Source: a virus. From it: a DNA stretch of 64,000 nt. The stretch is taken from IMG/VR virus record IMGVR_UViG_3300032268_000973, positions 1 through 64,000 of that record; one strand, given 5' to 3'. A program made the position numbers and the translations under genes. Below the pieces are notes generated by a model. It searched no databases, had not been told where the DNA came from, and saw only the letters and a program-made list of their open reading frames with translations. The first letter of the stretch is position 1; each line of letters starts with the position of its first letter. This document shows positions 8,540 to 17,256 of the stretch, one piece after another.

Positions 8540-8920
8540 ATGGAATTTTATATAAAAAAGAACGCAACTCTACCTGTTTTAAAAATGCAGGTGGTAAAAG
8601 ACGGAAGAGCAGGTTACCAACAACTCATGGAAGACCTTGAGGTCTCGACTATATTTTTTACTATGATTGATGTTGAAACTGGTATCCCGAAAATTGTATC
8701 AGCACCTTGTCAAATTGTTAGTCTAATTCTACCTGAAGAAGGAGCTGCGACCGAATACTATATTTATTTCAAGTTCACTTCAAGGGACACAAATACCCCT
8801 GGTAGATATCAGGGTCAATTTTTAATTAGAAATGATGAGGGTAGTTTAATACTACCAATTAGGGAAGAATTATACATAAATATTCAAGATAGTTTCATAT
8901 CAGAAACAGCATGTTGTTAA
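8540..8920 (+). CDS. Baseplate/tail Ig-like domain protein (BppU_N-like)
   Basis: 126 aa from the ATG at 8540 (MEFYIKKNATLPVLK). A longer frame from 8486 exists but would overlap the glycosyltransferase and precede the natural domain start. The pattern polar start, L-P-V-L-K-M-Q-V, paired strands, then G-R-Y-Q-G-Q-F-L-I-R and L-P-I-R-E-E-L-Y-I-N-I at the end resembles the N-terminal Ig-like domain of baseplate upper proteins and similar small phage proteins. A TATTTATT element sits 5 bases before the ATG. Family assignment is by pattern only; a minor tail protein is likely. Confidence 0.55.
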   Translation: MEFYIKKNATLPVLKMQVVKDGRAGYQQLMEDLEVSTIFFTMIDVETGIPKIVSAPCQIVSLILPEEGAATEYYIYFKFTSRDTNTPGRYQGQFLIRNDEGSLILPIREELYINIQDSFISETACC

Positions 8921-8923
8921 TAT

Positions 8924-9421
8924 ATGAAACTAACCCGACTATTATCCGATTTAATTTTAGAGCAAGTAAAACCTGATGGGTCACTACCTATTGTAAGTTT
9001 TGTTCATAATAAATTTTTAATAAATTTATCCGCAACATACCATCAATGGAACCAACGACAAGGAAATAAATCTCTTGACGAAATTGTGGAAATTTACGAT
9101 TATAATTTTGTAAACAATCCAAAATTTTACGAAAGAGTCGGAGCCCCCAATAAATTAATTGGAAGTATTTTTATTGACGACTTTGATAAAATAAAAAATA
9201 AAATGTCAAAGTTAGATTTAGTAAGACCAAATAATACTATTTCAGTAATCAAAGAAGTAGGAGATGATTTGGGTTTACCGTATTTTATGAATTATTTGGA
9301 GTTCATTGTGTTGGCGGATGATTTGAAAAACTTTAAAATTATCACCTCAGCATTTTCAACAGATGGTTCTTATTTGAGGACATTTAAGGGAAACTTAAAT
9401 AGCCCAAAACTTTTCTTATAG
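8924..9421 (+). CDS. Hypothetical protein with ILEQ-type N-terminal tag
   Basis: 165 aa. The body has no motif that I recognise; segments KLIGSIFIDDFDKIKNKM and EVGDDLGLPYFMNYLEFI suggest an alpha/beta fold. The first 16 residues (MKLTRLLSDLILEQVK) form an amphipathic helix ending in I-L-E-Q, which also occurs at the N-terminus of the 226-aa protein at 39776 and resembles a segment in the SOD fusion. This may be a head-targeting peptide (see findings). Starts 3 bases after the previous stop. Confidence 0.6.
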   Translation: MKLTRLLSDLILEQVKPDGSLPIVSFVHNKFLINLSATYHQWNQRQGNKSLDEIVEIYDYNFVNNPKFYERVGAPNKLIGSIFIDDFDKIKNKMSKLDLVRPNNTISVIKEVGDDLGLPYFMNYLEFIVLADDLKNFKIITSAFSTDGSYLRTFKGNLNSPKLFL

Positions 9422-9458
9422 TCTCCTATTTGATAAGTCTCTAAATTTGTTTAATATT

Positions 9459-9520
9459 TATATACGATGAGCAAGGTAAACTTCACGTTAGTGTGAAAGC
9501 CAATAAACCACTCGTATATA
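9459..9520 (+). promoter_or_regulatory. Structured leader of the DNA polymerase gene
   Basis: TATATACGA (9459-9467) pairs perfectly with TCGTATATA (9512-9520), ending 4 bases before the polymerase ATG at 9525. Inside, TTCAC (9482-9486) and GTGAA (9493-9497) form a second hairpin with a 6-base loop. T4 gp43 represses its own translation by binding a hairpin at its start; this leader is placed to do the same, but the sequence does not match the T4 operator that I know. Confidence 0.5.
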
Positions 9521-9524
9521 GACA

Positions 9525-12308
9525 ATGTTTACAGAACAAGAAATTGAATCGTTCCTACACGGAAACGATCCCGAAGAATTTATAGTCGCAATCGAATTCG
9601 ACTACGCTTCCAACTCCATCTACAAAATCAAAGAAATTCCTGGTAAAGGTAAAGAAATCCGTAAGGACACATTTATTCCATTCGCATGGGTTGGTGACTT
9701 ACGTGACATCAATTTTTATAGTGGTTCAAAAGCTGCTCAAAAGGAAGCTATGACCAAACATGGTATCATGATAGAAAAACTTGATACTCATGGTAATAAA
9801 AGATTAGAAAGAGGTATGACATATATGGTTAAATCTCTTAAAGGTTATCGTGAACTTGTCCAATTTTTTAGAGAAGGTGGATGCGACCCGTGGGGAGAAA
9901 AGACAAAAGAAAAAATAATGATTTTATCTCCTGTGGAACAATATCTTGTTTCAAAAGAGAAAAGATTATTCAAAGGATTTGAAGATTATAATCAAGTAAC
10001 CCGTTTGGTATTTGACTTGGAAACGACCGCCTTAGAACCTAAAGACGGTCGTATATTCATGATTGGAATCAAAACTAACAAAGGGTACCATAAGGTTATT
10101 GAATGTATTGATGAATCTCAAGAAAGAGGTGCCATCATAGAGTTTTTTAATATTATCGATGAGTTAAAACCAAGTATTATTGGTGGATATAATTCCGCAA
10201 ACTTCGACTGGCATTGGATATTCGAACGATGTAAAATCTTGGGTATTGACGCAAAAAAGATTTGTCGTTCCCTGCACCCCCAACATTCATTCACAAGAAA
10301 AGAGGGTATGTTGAAACTTGCAAACGAAGTTGAGTTGTATACTCAGACTTCCATTTGGGGGTATAATGTTATTGATATCATCCATGCGGTTAGACGAGCA
10401 CAAGCAATCAACTCAAGTATTAAGTCTGCAGGTTTGAAATATATTACACAATATATTAACGCAGAGGCTGAAGACCGAGTATATATTGACCACTTGGACA
10501 TCGCACCATTTTATACTAAAAAGGAAGAATATTGGTTGAACATTCAGAATGGAAATTATCGTAAAGTTGGGATAGACCCGAAGATTGATAAAATTTGTGA
10601 AGGTAGAGAAGATGTTTACATTAAAACTACAGGTGACAACTTGGTTGAAAGATATCTTGATGATGACTTGGACGAAACCTTGAAAGTTGACCAAGAATTC
10701 AATCAAGGTTCATTCTTACTTGCGGCGATGATTCCGACTACCTATGAGAGAGTATCCACTATGGGTACCGCTACCTTATGGAAAATGTTGATGATGGCGT
10801 GGTCTTACAAACATAATATTGCAATACCTGCCAAAGAATCCAAGACTGACTTCGTAGGAGGTCTCTCACGACTACTTAAGGTGGGATATAGTAAGGATGT
10901 ACTCAAGCTTGACTTCTCGTCTCTATACCCCTCCATTCAGTTGGTACATGACGTATTCCCTGACTGTGACGTAACAGGGGCAATGAAAGGTATGCTCAAG
11001 TGGTTTCGCGATACTCGTATTAAATACAAAAACTTGGCGGAACAATACTACGAATCAGATAGAAAAAAGTCTGAGTCATACGGAAACAAACAACTTCCGA
11101 TCAAAATTTTTATTAACTCAATGTTCGGCGCGTTATCCGCACCACAAGTATATGCTTGGGGTGACATGTATATGGGTGAACAAATTACTTGTACGGGTAG
11201 ACAATACCTCCGTCAGATGATTAAATTCTTTATGGCGAAGGGTTATGTACCACTTGTAATGGATACGGACGGTGTGAACTTTTCTACACCTGAAGATGCG
11301 AAGGATAGAGTGTATATTGGTCGAGGATTAAATTGGAAAGTAAAAGAAGGTAAAGAATATCGTGGACCTGAAGCAGATGTCGCAGAATATAACGATATTT
11401 TTATGAGGGGAGAGATGGCTTTGGATACCGATGGTGTTTGGCCTTCATGTATCAACTTGGCACGTAAGAACTACGCGGTTATGGATGCGAAGGGAAAAAT
11501 CAAACTTACGGGTAACAGCATCAAGTCAAAGAAACTTCCAATCTATATTGAGGAGTTTTTGGATAAAGGAATCAAAATGTTGTTACAAGGAAATGGAAAA
11601 GAGTTCGTGGAATATTACTATGAATATCTACAAAAGATTTATGACAAAAAGATTCCACTATCCAAAATTGCTCAGAGAGCTAAAGTAAAGTTGAGTCTCG
11701 ATGAATATAAGAAAAGATTAACAACCAAAACTAAGGCTGGTAATAGTATGTCTCGGATGGCACACATGGAACTTGCGATTCAAGAAAATTTGAATGTGAA
11801 CTTGGGAGACGTAATTATGTACGTGAATAATGGTACAAAAGCATCTCAGGGTGATGTGCAAAAAATGACACCTAAACAAATTAAAGATACAAATGCTTTG
11901 AATGTATTTAATGACCCTAAAGCAAAACTTATTACTGATGGGGTTATGATAAATTGTTATATGCTAGATAAGGATATTCTTAGTAATAATCCTGACCTAA
12001 CAGGTGATTATAACATACCAAGAGCAATCGTAACTTTTAATAAAAGAATTGAACCTTTGATGGTTGTTTTTAAAGAGGATGTTAGAAATGGTTTGATTGT
12101 GGGTGAACCTGAAAAACGTGGAATATTTACCGCCGCTCAGTGTGAATTGATAAATGGTGAACCATTGTCAGATGGTGACCAAGATAGATTAAAAGAAGAT
12201 GTTTTGGATATAACCGAAGCGGAACTGAGGTATTGGGAAAAAAGAGGTTTGAGTCCTGATTATATGTATAATTTGGCGGAAGAAGGATGGGAACAAGTTC
12301 TTACCTAA
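9525..12308 (+). CDS. 43: DNA polymerase, family B (T4 gp43-like)
   Basis: 927 aa, close to the T4 gp43 length (898). Replicative polymerase with 3'-5' exonuclease. Exo I is VFDLETTAL at residues 162-170; Exo II is GGYNSANFDWHW near 220-231. Polymerase motif A is LDFSSLYPSIQ (about 461-471), motif B is FINSMFGALS (about 527-536) and motif C is VMDTDGVNF (about 577-585) with both catalytic Asp. All catalytic acids appear present, so it should be active in both functions. It stands alone between a structured leader and a bidirectional terminator, unlike T4, where it sits with the clamp genes; no clamp or clamp-loader gene is in this window. Confidence 0.95.
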   Translation: MFTEQEIESFLHGNDPEEFIVAIEFDYASNSIYKIKEIPGKGKEIRKDTFIPFAWVGDLRDINFYSGSKAAQKEAMTKHGIMIEKLDTHGNKRLERGMTYMVKSLKGYRELVQFFREGGCDPWGEKTKEKIMILSPVEQYLVSKEKRLFKGFEDYNQVTRLVFDLETTALEPKDGRIFMIGIKTNKGYHKVIECIDESQERGAIIEFFNIIDELKPSIIGGYNSANFDWHWIFERCKILGIDAKKICRSLHPQHSFTRKEGMLKLANEVELYTQTSIWGYNVIDIIHAVRRAQAINSSIKSAGLKYITQYINAEAEDRVYIDHLDIAPFYTKKEEYWLNIQNGNYRKVGIDPKIDKICEGREDVYIKTTGDNLVERYLDDDLDETLKVDQEFNQGSFLLAAMIPTTYERVSTMGTATLWKMLMMAWSYKHNIAIPAKESKTDFVGGLSRLLKVGYSKDVLKLDFSSLYPSIQLVHDVFPDCDVTGAMKGMLKWFRDTRIKYKNLAEQYYESDRKKSESYGNKQLPIKIFINSMFGALSAPQVYAWGDMYMGEQITCTGRQYLRQMIKFFMAKGYVPLVMDTDGVNFSTPEDAKDRVYIGRGLNWKVKEGKEYRGPEADVAEYNDIFMRGEMALDTDGVWPSCINLARKNYAVMDAKGKIKLTGNSIKSKKLPIYIEEFLDKGIKMLLQGNGKEFVEYYYEYLQKIYDKKIPLSKIAQRAKVKLSLDEYKKRLTTKTKAGNSMSRMAHMELAIQENLNVNLGDVIMYVNNGTKASQGDVQKMTPKQIKDTNALNVFNDPKAKLITDGVMINCYMLDKDILSNNPDLTGDYNIPRAIVTFNKRIEPLMVVFKEDVRNGLIVGEPEKRGIFTAAQCELINGEPLSDGDQDRLKEDVLDITEAELRYWEKRGLSPDYMYNLAEEGWEQVLT

Positions 12309-12311
12309 ATC

Positions 12312-12348
12312 AAAAAAGGAATATGTAAAATTTACATATTCCTTTTTT
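12312..12348. terminator. Bidirectional terminator between polymerase and the minus-strand block
   Basis: A near-perfect 37-base palindrome: 12312-12329 pairs with 12331-12348 around one central base. The GGAATATGTAAA core is flanked by an A run on the left and a T run on the right, so it can end transcripts from both sides. It separates two convergent genes with stops at 12308 and 12349. Confidence 0.9.
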
Positions 12349-12684
12349 TTATGATTGTTTGAGACCGTCCGAGGAAAGTATATACCAATTTCCACCAACG
12401 AATCTAAATTCTATACAAGCAAATTTATCGACAACAACTTCATCGTATTCTTCATCTATCAAACCTTTGTCAGGAACTATTGTTAGATTAACCATTGATT
12501 TTACGACTATGTGATCTGTTGTCTGTGAGTCTAAAATCACTACAGAACTCGGAACATTACGAACAATAATACAACTTTCTCCTGTAGTTTTATAAGTTGT
12601 TTCAGATACCACAGAAATTTCAGAAGTTGTGACCACTTCTCCCCTAATAATCCTTTTCGAAGGAATTGATTTAATTATTGCCAT
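12349..12684 (-). CDS. Small hypothetical structural protein
   Basis: 111 aa, all-beta in appearance (GEVVTTSEISVVSETTYKT, then paired Val/Ile strands and C-I-E-F-R-F-V-G-G-N-W-Y-I-L-S-S-D-G). The C-terminal W-Y-I-L-S-S-D-G resembles ends of small decoration or fibre-base proteins. Its stop abuts the bidirectional terminator and its start lies 3 bases after the stop of the 375-aa gene, so it is the last gene of the minus-strand operon. No firm function. Confidence 0.6.
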   Translation of the reverse strand: MAIIKSIPSKRIIRGEVVTTSEISVVSETTYKTTGESCIIVRNVPSSVVILDSQTTDHIVVKSMVNLTIVPDKGLIDEEYDEVVVDKFACIEFRFVGGNWYILSSDGLKQS

Positions 12685-12687
12685 ATA

Positions 12688-13815
12688 TTAGATTACATAA
12701 ATTTGACGAGGCATTGCTCTGAATTTCATTTGTTTATTTAGATTCTCAGCAATTAACGCTTCTCTCTCCATCACTTTCTCAGGTCTCATTCTTGTTAACC
12801 AACCCTCAGCACCAATTAATTCTTCAATTAATTTACTTTTTTCATCTTTAGCTTCAGTTAATAAACTTTGGTAGTCCATAGTGATTTCACTATCTGGAGT
12901 TTTGAGATTTCCACTATACTTTCCTCTTACTCTCGCTAAAGTTTCTTTACAATATGCCGTGAACCATCTTCTCACCCACTGTTGGCCTGGTACATTTAAG
13001 TCCGTCCAAGTTAATTCTTCGATAGGTACATCGGTCGGAAGTTTAATAATATCAGGATTGTTTTTCAAACAATCGGCTCTACTATCTGGCTCAACATCAT
13101 AATACCAATACCATACCGCTTTACCGACATATAGGTTATAATTTGACCAGTTAAACTTACCACCTGGAGTGTTATACAAGTGAATAAGTTTTTTTCCATC
13201 AGGAAGACCTGTAATTCTATATGTTAAGGAACCACCTAAAATTCTGTTAAGGATGTTCGCCTCTTGCATTCTAATCAAGTAATCAAAACCTGACATCATA
13301 AAGTAAGAACCCTGATATCCCATTTGAGCGTATCCTGCTTCACTGGCACCTAATCCAACACCACCCATACCAAATCCTCCAATACCTCCTAAACCAAATG
13401 CACTCCAAGCTTGGTTAGAAAACCATAGTAATTCATTTACTTCTCGTCCTGCAGGGATTTCATAAGTTTGAGTATTTGCACTTAGAATAAAATAATCTTT
13501 TTTCAGAACCCAAGGACCGTCAGTCTGTAGTCCTACGATTTTTGAATAAGCGTAACTAAATTGTTGTTCAAAATCCATAGTTCGAGTTACCAACGCTCTG
13601 GCAACTGATCTTTCGTTCATGTTGAGATTTACTAAGTTAACCCATTGTGAATCAATTAACCATTGAAGAATATACTCTTCATAATCTCCAACTGCTAGTT
13701 CCATCAATGAATCTAACATTTCGTCTTCGAGTTCGACACTTCTCAAAGGAGCTCCGAGTTGGTGTTTTATTCTCGTATAAATTTTACTTCTTTCGGGTTC
13801 GGGTATTACTGCCAT
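12688..13815 (-). CDS. Probable neck/connector-type structural protein
   Basis: 375 aa. The helical N-terminus (PERSKIYTRIKHQLGAPLRS, then D-E-M-L-D-S-L-M-E-L-A-V-G-D-Y) followed by a region with Trp/Tyr and a Gly-rich insert (residues about 143-160, repeated G-G-I/V-G) is similar to virion proteins of marine T4-like phages often annotated as neck or structural. A T4 gp13 role would fit the nearby gp14- and gp15-like genes, but these are on the other strand and I cannot confirm homology. The neighbouring 111-aa gene is probably co-expressed. Confidence 0.5.
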   Translation of the reverse strand: MAVIPEPERSKIYTRIKHQLGAPLRSVELEDEMLDSLMELAVGDYEEYILQWLIDSQWVNLVNLNMNERSVARALVTRTMDFEQQFSYAYSKIVGLQTDGPWVLKKDYFILSANTQTYEIPAGREVNELLWFSNQAWSAFGLGGIGGFGMGGVGLGASEAGYAQMGYQGSYFMMSGFDYLIRMQEANILNRILGGSLTYRITGLPDGKKLIHLYNTPGGKFNWSNYNLYVGKAVWYWYYDVEPDSRADCLKNNPDIIKLPTDVPIEELTWTDLNVPGQQWVRRWFTAYCKETLARVRGKYSGNLKTPDSEITMDYQSLLTEAKDEKSKLIEELIGAEGWLTRMRPEKVMEREALIAENLNKQMKFRAMPRQIYVI

Positions 13816-13833
13816 ATTAGATAAATATCTTAT

Positions 13834-15372
13834 TTAATCTATTTCGTGTAATAATGATGATTCGTCAAAAACGTATTGATTATAAACCTTTGTAGGATTG
13901 TTTTTGAAAATCAAAATTTTATTATTTTTTGTATTGATAAATATCATCCAATCAACACTATACCTTTTTACATTGCCAGTCCCAAACACTGTGATCTTAC
14001 CATCTTGATTATTTATGTGTGTAAATGGTTTGACTTGAGAAGTATATTTTTGAGTTGGTGTGTTAACAACTAAATCAATTCCTTTGTATGCGTCGATTTT
14101 TTGACCGTGACCACCTGATTTTTCTACAGATGATCCTTCCCCAAAATAAGTTTCAATTTTTGATAAAACTTTGTCTTCAGACTTTTGTCCTCTATCCCAA
14201 AGTTTGGTCAAAACCCGAACGATATTTACAAAGTCCTCATTCTCTTTAGTGAATATTTTTGTTTTAAAATAATCTATTGCTTTAACTAATCTTGTAATTT
14301 CCGCTACGGTTCTCTTCTTTGGATTGGAAAAATCAAATATTTTTTCAGGTTTATTTATTGATTCAATTTGTTTGTTAACTGCCTTAGTTAGTAAACATAG
14401 TGTGTTGAAATTTGTATTCAAATTATTCAATACAGATCTTGCTCCTTCGGACTCTATTCCATAAAACCCTGACATTTCTTTTTCAGACCCTTCAACCCAA
14501 AATTGATTGAATACAGTTTTCAAAACTTCGTTTACACCTTCTTGGTAAATTTTTTTGATTTTTGGATTGTTGATCAATTCCCTGTAAACCTGAGTTTCTT
14601 CAGAACTACAAAATTTTGGTTCTGAACCTTCTTTTAATAAGTTATTAAACTTCACGGATTCCAAAAGTTTTGTTTCAGTTTTCATTTCGTAAAGTTTCGA
14701 AACGAAATCCCAATTGACGACTTTCCAAAAATTACCAATATATTCATCTCGTTTGTTTTTGTATTTCAAATAATATGCGTGTTCCCATAGATCCAACCCA
14801 AGAAGTGGAAATCCCCCACCTTCAATGACATTCATAAGTGGGTTGTCTTGATTTGGTGTCGACATAATTTTCAGAGTATTTCTAGCCGTTAATACTAACC
14901 ATACCCAGCCTGATCCAAATCTTTCTTTAGCAACCGTTTCAAATTTTTTCTTGAACGAAGGAAAAGTTCCGAATTCCGATACAACTTTTTTGTAAAGATC
15001 ACCTTTCAATTTCGTTGGTTCAGGGGACAACATATTCCAAAATAATGCGTGGTTAAAAGCACCACCAGCATTATTTCTAATTGTTTTATCAAATCGACTT
15101 ATGGTTTTGATTATTTGTTCTAACTCTAAATCTCCATACTTTTTCTTGGAGAGAGCATCGTTTAATTTATCGACATACCCCTTATAGTGTTTGTTATAAT
15201 GGAAGTCCATTGTTTCGGGGTCAATAAATTGTTTGAGGGCTGAGTAGGAATAAGGTAGTTTTTCTATTCCAATTTTTTTCATTTCTGTGATTAACAACTC
15301 TTTTTCTCTTGTTACTTTTTGTTCTACAATTTGTAATTCGAGTTGTTCAATCTTCTGTTGTATTTTAGTCAT
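13834..15372 (-). CDS. Mn-type superoxide dismutase fused to a PD-(D/E)XK-like domain
   Basis: 512 aa. Residues 36-230 are a full Fe/Mn superoxide dismutase: LPYSYSALKQFIDPETMDFH, then G-G-A-F-N-H, FGSGWVWLV, NQDNPLM and LGLDLWEHAYYLKYKNKR. All four metal ligands are visible (His58, His108, Asp194, His198). Gly in GGAFNH and Gln175 in NQDNPL are the Mn-enzyme signature. Residues 231-400 are a helical region that I do not recognise. Residues about 400-490 show a nuclease-like core: GIDLVV (Asp433), then SQVKPF (Gln446-x-Lys448), then DWMIFIN and KILIFKN, as in PD-(D/E)XK enzymes. The N-terminal 35 residues hold IVEQ and LITE, similar to tags elsewhere in this genome. SOD converts superoxide to peroxide; what the fusion does is unknown. 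Confidence 0.85.
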   Translation of the reverse strand: MTKIQQKIEQLELQIVEQKVTREKELLITEMKKIGIEKLPYSYSALKQFIDPETMDFHYNKHYKGYVDKLNDALSKKKYGDLELEQIIKTISRFDKTIRNNAGGAFNHALFWNMLSPEPTKLKGDLYKKVVSEFGTFPSFKKKFETVAKERFGSGWVWLVLTARNTLKIMSTPNQDNPLMNVIEGGGFPLLGLDLWEHAYYLKYKNKRDEYIGNFWKVVNWDFVSKLYEMKTETKLLESVKFNNLLKEGSEPKFCSSEETQVYRELINNPKIKKIYQEGVNEVLKTVFNQFWVEGSEKEMSGFYGIESEGARSVLNNLNTNFNTLCLLTKAVNKQIESINKPEKIFDFSNPKKRTVAEITRLVKAIDYFKTKIFTKENEDFVNIVRVLTKLWDRGQKSEDKVLSKIETYFGEGSSVEKSGGHGQKIDAYKGIDLVVNTPTQKYTSQVKPFTHINNQDGKITVFGTGNVKRYSVDWMIFINTKNNKILIFKNNPTKVYNQYVFDESSLLHEID

Positions 15373-15410
15373 TGTTGGCTTTAATTTACTATAAATAATA
15401 CGAAATCAGT

Positions 15411-17162
15411 TTATTTTCTGTTTTCGTTTATTCTCTTCAAAATTTCTTCGGCCATATCGGAGGAATTTAGGTTGTCACCCATAACAGTTGCAATTACTTG
15501 TTTTTTGTTGTTTAATATGTCATAAATAACTCCTTCAATTGTGTTTTCAAATATTGGGTAATACACTAAAACATTATTTTTTTGGCCATATCTGTACGCT
15601 CTATCTTCTGCTTGAGCGTGGTCTGATGGTAGGAATGATAGGTCATTCATTATTACCGCCTCACCTGCGGTTAATGTTAATCCCACACCCGCAGCTTTAA
15701 TGTTTCCAACAAAAACTTTTACTTTGTCATTTTCTTGGAAATTATCAACACTTTTTTGTCTTTCAGGTTTTGACATTGACCCATCAACCTTTACTGCAGT
15801 TTTTCCAAAATGTTCACAAATCTTATTGAGTGAATCGGTAAAATTACAGAAGATGATAACTTTCTTATCTTGTTCAATAATATTTTCTGCAAGTTCGATT
15901 GTTTGACTTATTTTTTCATCGGCAATGATTTGTCGTACTTTCGTGAGTTTGGTAAACTGAACGGTAAGTGATTTTGATTCTTCAGGATTTTTATCATACC
16001 AATCGTAATACTCACCCATCACCTCTTCGTATGCCTTCGACTTCAATCTCAAATAAACAGGGGTGATTATTTTTTCAGGTAAATCCAATACGTTTTCTTT
16101 GAGTCTTCGTAAGACAAGACCTGTTGTTCGGTCACGAAGTTCTTCCAAATTAGATGACCCTGTCACGTTCCAAACTTTTCTTCCCCCAACATTGAATTGA
16201 TATCCACTACAATATCTAATAGCGTAAGCCATCCAATTCTTGGCAACGGGTGATTCGATGAGATGTAATAGATTGAAATAATCCATAGGTCTTGATGTCA
16301 TTGGAGTACCAGTCAACAACCATAACCTATCAACATTTTTTGCAATGTCGTTTATTAGTTTTGTTCTTTGGGCCGTAGGATTTTTGATATAGTGAGCTTC
16401 GTCAACGACCACCAAATCAAAATTGGCAGCAATAACTTGCGATTCATCTTTTTTCTTAGTGTCATGAAAGTTTTTGATAATGTCGTAGTTTATGATTACG
16501 AAATCGTGTTCGGTACTAAAAGTTTTTCCTTCAGATATGAATATCGATCTGTCTGAGTAATTTTCTATTTCTCGTTTCCAGTTAATCTTAAGAGTTGCAG
16601 GACAGATAATAAGAATCTTCTTTGCCCCCGTCTCTAACGCCGCAATGATAGTAGAGGTAGTTTTCCCCAAACCCATATCATCGGCAAGAATAAATTTTTT
16701 ATTCTCAACAAGTTTCTGAATTGATTCTTTTTGATGTTGGAGTGGAGGCCTATGTGAATATTTGTCATAATCAATTACAACATCCTTAACTGAATTATCT
16801 TTGATGATTGCCGCTTTGGGTAACCAAAAATCGTGGAATTCTTCGTGTTCGAGTACTTTACCCCAAATGTGAAATGCTTTTTCTGTATCACACAATAATT
16901 TTTCAACCCATACTTTATCGGGGATTACGGTGTACAATTTATCGTCCGCTAACTTCTTTGCGAAGTATGCATCTAATATTACCCACTTTTTAGCAACCTT
17001 AGGTTGAGTGTTATGGTTATTTATAATGTAATCCGATTGGCTTCTTGTTGGATAGAACCTTTTGTTTAATTGAGACTTCCTTTTTAGTTCAAGTAAATAA
17101 TTGTTTCCTCCTTCATAAGATTCCAATAGGGATAATGCTTTTGATTCTAAACTTATATCCAT
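15411..17162 (-). CDS. uvsW: SNF2/UvsW-type DEAH helicase
   Basis: 583 aa. Superfamily 2 helicase with motif I ADDMGLGKTT (residues 160-169), motif II DEAH (254-257), motif III LTGTPM (about 279) and C-terminal motifs including GVGLTLTAG and QAEDRAYRYGQ. The DDMGLGKT and RAYRYGQ forms are those of SNF2/SMARCAL1-like annealing or remodelling enzymes rather than classic T4 UvsW. In phages of this type it likely resolves branched DNA during recombination-dependent replication. First gene of the minus-strand block; its promoter must lie in 17163-17256. Confidence 0.85.
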   Translation of the reverse strand: MDISLESKALSLLESYEGGNNYLLELKRKSQLNKRFYPTRSQSDYIINNHNTQPKVAKKWVILDAYFAKKLADDKLYTVIPDKVWVEKLLCDTEKAFHIWGKVLEHEEFHDFWLPKAAIIKDNSVKDVVIDYDKYSHRPPLQHQKESIQKLVENKKFILADDMGLGKTTSTIIAALETGAKKILIICPATLKINWKREIENYSDRSIFISEGKTFSTEHDFVIINYDIIKNFHDTKKKDESQVIAANFDLVVVDEAHYIKNPTAQRTKLINDIAKNVDRLWLLTGTPMTSRPMDYFNLLHLIESPVAKNWMAYAIRYCSGYQFNVGGRKVWNVTGSSNLEELRDRTTGLVLRRLKENVLDLPEKIITPVYLRLKSKAYEEVMGEYYDWYDKNPEESKSLTVQFTKLTKVRQIIADEKISQTIELAENIIEQDKKVIIFCNFTDSLNKICEHFGKTAVKVDGSMSKPERQKSVDNFQENDKVKVFVGNIKAAGVGLTLTAGEAVIMNDLSFLPSDHAQAEDRAYRYGQKNNVLVYYPIFENTIEGVIYDILNNKKQVIATVMGDNLNSSDMAEEILKRINENRK

Positions 17163-17256
17163 CTATAAGAAAAAATATTTGGCTAAAATATAGTTATAAA
17201 CTGAGTATTTATCAATATAGGATATATTACCCTTTTCATAATTAAACAAATATATA
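17163..17256. promoter_or_regulatory. Divergent promoter region
   Basis: 94 bases of A/T-rich DNA between the divergent helicase (minus) and neck-type (plus) genes. On the plus strand TATTTATC lies at 17206-17213. On the minus strand a TTTATAACTATA stretch precedes the helicase. Promoters for both sides must lie here; exact positions are not decidable by eye. Confidence 0.5.

Noticed and set aside
9427-9458. Small gene before the polymerase
   Set aside because: No open frame of useful length; the region is a leader with a hairpin.
12312-12348. Palindrome as replication origin or attachment site
   Set aside because: Position between convergent stops with A and T runs on both sides fits a bidirectional terminator.
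15411-17162. Helicase as part of a known host defence system
   Set aside because: No methylase, restriction or other defence partner nearby; T4-like context favours a replication role, though the operon with the SOD fusion is kept as a finding.
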